From: Novosphingobium sp.
GTDB lineage: Bacteria > Pseudomonadota > Alphaproteobacteria > Sphingomonadales > Sphingomonadaceae
DNA length: 50,874 bases
NCBI GenBank assembly: GCA_030697365.1
Contig: JAUYQH010000070.1
Coordinates: 1 to 50,874 of the forward strand
Reading direction: 5' to 3'
How positions within the stretch are numbered: position 1 is the first letter of the stretch; each line of letters starts with the position of its first letter. The position numbers and the translations under genes were made by a program. The notes beneath the pieces are model-generated. The model searched no databases and was not told the origin of the DNA. It was given only the letters and a program-made list of their open reading frames with translations. Shown here piece after piece: positions 48,656 through 50,874 of the stretch.

Positions 48656-50019
48656 AGCGCTTCCTGGTTTCCGCTGCCGTCGCCGCGATTGCATTCGCCG
48701 CATCCGTCCACGCGCAGGACATGGCGATAGTCAACGCAACGGTCGCCGTGGGCGACGGCGGCGAGCCGATCCGCGGCGGGCCCGTGGTAGTCCGCGGCGG
48801 CAAGGTTGTTGCCGCGGGCGCTGGTGTGGCGGTGCCCGCGGGCGTGACGACGATCGATGCGCAAGGCCGCTGGGTCACGCCCGGGCTGGTCGCCGCGATC
48901 ACCGACCTCGGCCTGCTCGACGTCGATGCCGTCGGCGAGAGCAACGACTTCGGCAAGGGTAACGGACCGTTCGGTGCGGCGCTCGATGCGGCGAGCGCGA
49001 TCAATCCCGCGGCACAACCGATCGCGGTCAGCCGGGCCGGTGGGGTTACCCGAGCGGCGGTCGTCCCCGCGGCCAGCGGAACGATCTTCGCCGGACAAGG
49101 CGCGGTGATCGATCTCGGTGCCGATCCGCAAGCAATCACCCGCGCGCGCGCCTTTCAGTACGTCGAACTGGGCGAGAACGGCGCGACTCAGGCCGGGGGG
49201 AGCCGCCTGACCGCGCACGCGCTGCTGCGCAACGCCCTGCGCGAGGCGGGCGATCTCGCGCGCGGCGTGCGCGAGCCGTTGCGGTCGAGCAAGCCCGCCG
49301 CGCCGATCGAGACCGGCGACGACCTGCCGCTGCCCCAACCCACCACCGCGCGCAACGACGATGTCCTGCTCACCCGCTACGACGCCGCTGCGCTGATCCC
49401 GGTGGTGGCCGGACGCCAACCGCTTTACGTCCACGTCGATCGCGCCTCCGACATTCGGGCGGTGCTCGGCCTCAGGCGCGAGTTTCCGGCGCTACGGCTG
49501 GTGATCGTCGGCGCCAACGAGGGCTGGCTCGCCGCCGCCGATATCGCCGCGGCAGGCGTGCCGATCATAGCGCACGGGCTGGTCGATCTGCCCAACAACT
49601 TCGAAGACCTTGCCGCCACCCATTCCAACGTCGGGCGGATGGCGGCGGCGGGGGTCAAGGTCGCGCTCGGCACTTTCCGCGATAACGATCAGCCCCGCTA
49701 TGCCCCGCAGTACGCGGGCAACCTCGTCGCACTGACCCGTCTGCCGGGCGCAAGCGGTCTGACCTGGGGCCAGGCCTTCGCCGCGATCAGTTCGGTGCCC
49801 GCCGAGATCCTGGGCATGGGCGAGCGTTTCGGCAGCCTGCAACCGGGACGCGCGGGCGACGTGGTGATCTGGGATGGGGATCCGCTGGAGCTAACATCGG
49901 GCGTGGTCGCGGTGTACATCGACGGCGTTGCCCAGCCGCTGGTCAACCACCAGACCCGCCTGCGAGACCGCTATCGAACGCCCATCGAAGGCGCCTTGCC
50001 CAAAGCCTACGATTGGTAG
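48652..50019 (+). CDS. Amidohydrolase-like exported protein lacking the HxH metal motif
   Basis: Protein of 455 residues with a Sec-type signal peptide (cleavage after HA, about residue 21) and the amidohydrolase beta-sandwich and barrel pattern (TIDAQGRWVTPGL). Where the first copy has IIDVHSHLG this protein reads LVAAITDLGLL, so the first metal-binding histidine pair is missing. Other segments (IIAHGLVDLP; SLQPGRAGDVVIWDGDP) are normal. It may be a non-catalytic partner of the lipoprotein, or use an altered metal site. GTG start overlaps the first copy by 4 bp. Confidence 0.86.
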   Translation: MKRFLVSAAVAAIAFAASVHAQDMAIVNATVAVGDGGEPIRGGPVVVRGGKVVAAGAGVAVPAGVTTIDAQGRWVTPGLVAAITDLGLLDVDAVGESNDFGKGNGPFGAALDAASAINPAAQPIAVSRAGGVTRAAVVPAASGTIFAGQGAVIDLGADPQAITRARAFQYVELGENGATQAGGSRLTAHALLRNALREAGDLARGVREPLRSSKPAAPIETGDDLPLPQPTTARNDDVLLTRYDAAALIPVVAGRQPLYVHVDRASDIRAVLGLRREFPALRLVIVGANEGWLAAADIAAAGVPIIAHGLVDLPNNFEDLAATHSNVGRMAAAGVKVALGTFRDNDQPRYAPQYAGNLVALTRLPGASGLTWGQAFAAISSVPAEILGMGERFGSLQPGRAGDVVIWDGDPLELTSGVVAVYIDGVAQPLVNHQTRLRDRYRTPIEGALPKAYDW

Positions 50020-50049
50020 AGTTTCGCAGGGGCCAGAAGGAAACCCGTG

Positions 50050-50736
50050 ATGGACCCCGCACTTGTCAATCTGATCGCCGCCAGCGTGGCGTTCGTCGGC
50101 ACCCACTTCGCGCTGTCGCACCCCTTGCGCGCACCGCTGGTCAAGGCGCTGGGCGAGAAAGGCTTTGCCGCGGTCTATTCGCTGGCCGCGCTGGCCACCT
50201 TCGGGTGGATGATTTGGGCGTTCACCAGGATGACCCGGCGCGGTACCCCGCTGTGGAACGGCAGCGGCGACGCGATTTGGGCGATCGCCAGCCTGCTCAG
50301 CATCGTCGCGCTGGCGCTGTTCCTCGGCTCGCTGCGCGGCAACCCGGCGCTCCCCGATCCCCGCGCCGGTCAGGGCCTCGCGGCCAGGGAACCCACGAGC
50401 GTGTTCCGCGTGACCCGCCACCCGATGATGTGGGGATTTGCCATCTGGGCCGTCTCGCACATCCTCGTCGCCCCGACCAAACGGACGCTGGTGCTGGCTG
50501 GCGCCATCGCCTTCCTCGCGCTGGTCGGCGCGCACCTGCAGGACCGCAAGAAGGAAGCGCTGATGGGCGAAGGCTGGCGCGCGTGGGAGAGCAAGACCAG
50601 CTACTGGCCGCGCCTGGGCGCGCTGCCGGGCATCGGAATCGGGCTGTGGGCGGTGACGCTGGCGCTGTGGCTGGCGCTTACCTGGGCGCACATCTGGCTG
50701 GCTTATGTGCCCGCGGGGGTGTGGCGGTGGTGGTGA
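50050..50736 (+). CDS. NnrU family membrane protein
   Basis: Integral membrane protein of 228 residues with about six helices. The NnrU/isoprenylcysteine-methyltransferase-like pattern is visible: SHPLRAPL near the N-terminus, then FRVTRHPMMWGFAIWAVSH with the conserved RHPMxxG, and WESKTSYWPR. The family is named for a nitric oxide respiration locus, but no denitrification gene is here, so its role is open. The ATG at 50050 has an AGAAGGAA ribosome site; a GTG codon directly before it is possible. Confidence 0.87.
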   Translation: MDPALVNLIAASVAFVGTHFALSHPLRAPLVKALGEKGFAAVYSLAALATFGWMIWAFTRMTRRGTPLWNGSGDAIWAIASLLSIVALALFLGSLRGNPALPDPRAGQGLAAREPTSVFRVTRHPMMWGFAIWAVSHILVAPTKRTLVLAGAIAFLALVGAHLQDRKKEALMGEGWRAWESKTSYWPRLGALPGIGIGLWAVTLALWLALTWAHIWLAYVPAGVWRWW

Positions 50737-50805
50737 CGTGACCCCCAACCTTCATCCAGTTGCGATTAGAGTCTCAGCGTTGTTGTTGCGCGTGTGCGCA
50801 GGTGA

Positions 50806-50865
50806 AGCAAGGGGCTGCGTAGCGTAGCCTCCGGCTATGCGGAGCGAAGCAGCCCCTTGCTTTTT
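50806..50865 (+). terminator. Rho-independent terminator with 13-bp perfect stem
   Basis: AGCAAGGGGCTGC at 50806-50818 pairs perfectly with GCAGCCCCTTGCT at 50849-50861, followed by TTTTT (50861-50865). The loop itself contains a CTCCG/CGGAG stem. Placed after the NnrU gene, it should end the POT-amidohydrolase-NnrU transcript. The first 70 bases after the NnrU stop (50737-50805) hold no recognisable feature. Confidence 0.85.
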
Positions 50866-50874
50866 GAGGTCAGC

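Noticed and set aside
1..50874. CRISPR arrays, prophage genes or intact insertion sequences
   Set aside because: No spaced direct-repeat array, transposase, integrase or phage structural gene was recognised.

Overview
The window is GC-rich, densely packed alphaproteobacterial chromosome. Gene content (sigma-ECF/NrsF pair, POT transporter followed by two amidohydrolases, IHF-beta, CoA-based catabolic genes) fits Sphingomonadales, in the Novosphingobium/Sphingobium/Sphingopyxis range. That placement is inferred from gene content, not from a marker gene.

Region 1 (1-32.4 kb) is one large catabolic island for a carboxylic acid or alkyl side chain activated as a CoA thioester. It holds an aldehyde dehydrogenase, four SDR dehydrogenases, three acyl-CoA ligases, five acyl-CoA dehydrogenases (two as adjacent heteromer-like pairs plus one ACAD10/11-like), a two-gene MaoC hydratase, a double-hotdog MaoC protein, two crotonase-fold proteins, two DUF35/thiolase-like pairs, a nitronate-monooxygenase-like flavoprotein, an SMP-30 lactonase, two APH-like kinases, a WS/DGAT acyltransferase, an MFS exporter and TetR and GntR regulators. 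Genes are mostly coupled by 1-8 bp overlaps. Paired dehydrogenases, paired MaoC subunits and DUF35/thiolase-like pairs recall the machinery that shortens steroid side chains, but no ring-degradation gene is present, so the substrate is open. Four promoters in this island share an 11-bp motif (TAACYWGGTRA), which suggests a common regulator.

Region 2 (32.4-34.2 kb) is an eroded heavy-metal resistance locus: two small exported Cys-containing proteins, an N-terminal scrap of a CzcC-like outer membrane protein and a frameshifted scrap of a cation diffusion facilitator.

Region 3 (34.2-44 kb) is a stress/metal-type cluster. A leftward operon encodes an ECF sigma factor, NrsF-type anti-sigma factor, DoxX-like protein, a TVP38-disulfide reductase fusion, a DUF2064 glycosyltransferase-like protein and a DUF3047 protein. 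Divergently it faces a radical SAM protein and a TIGR04283-type glycosyltransferase, with a GTAACC-N16-CGAA promoter-like element in front. Next come DUF1499, fatty acid hydroxylase/sterol desaturase and SRPBCC-Rieske genes.

Region 4 (44-50.9 kb) begins with the most striking RNA feature: a tRNA-Leu(UAA) gene on the minus strand interrupted by a 215-bp group I intron between U34 and A35. A tRNA-like 5' fragment, ihfB, a short GntR regulator, a POT peptide transporter, two amidohydrolases, an NnrU-family membrane protein and a strong terminator follow.
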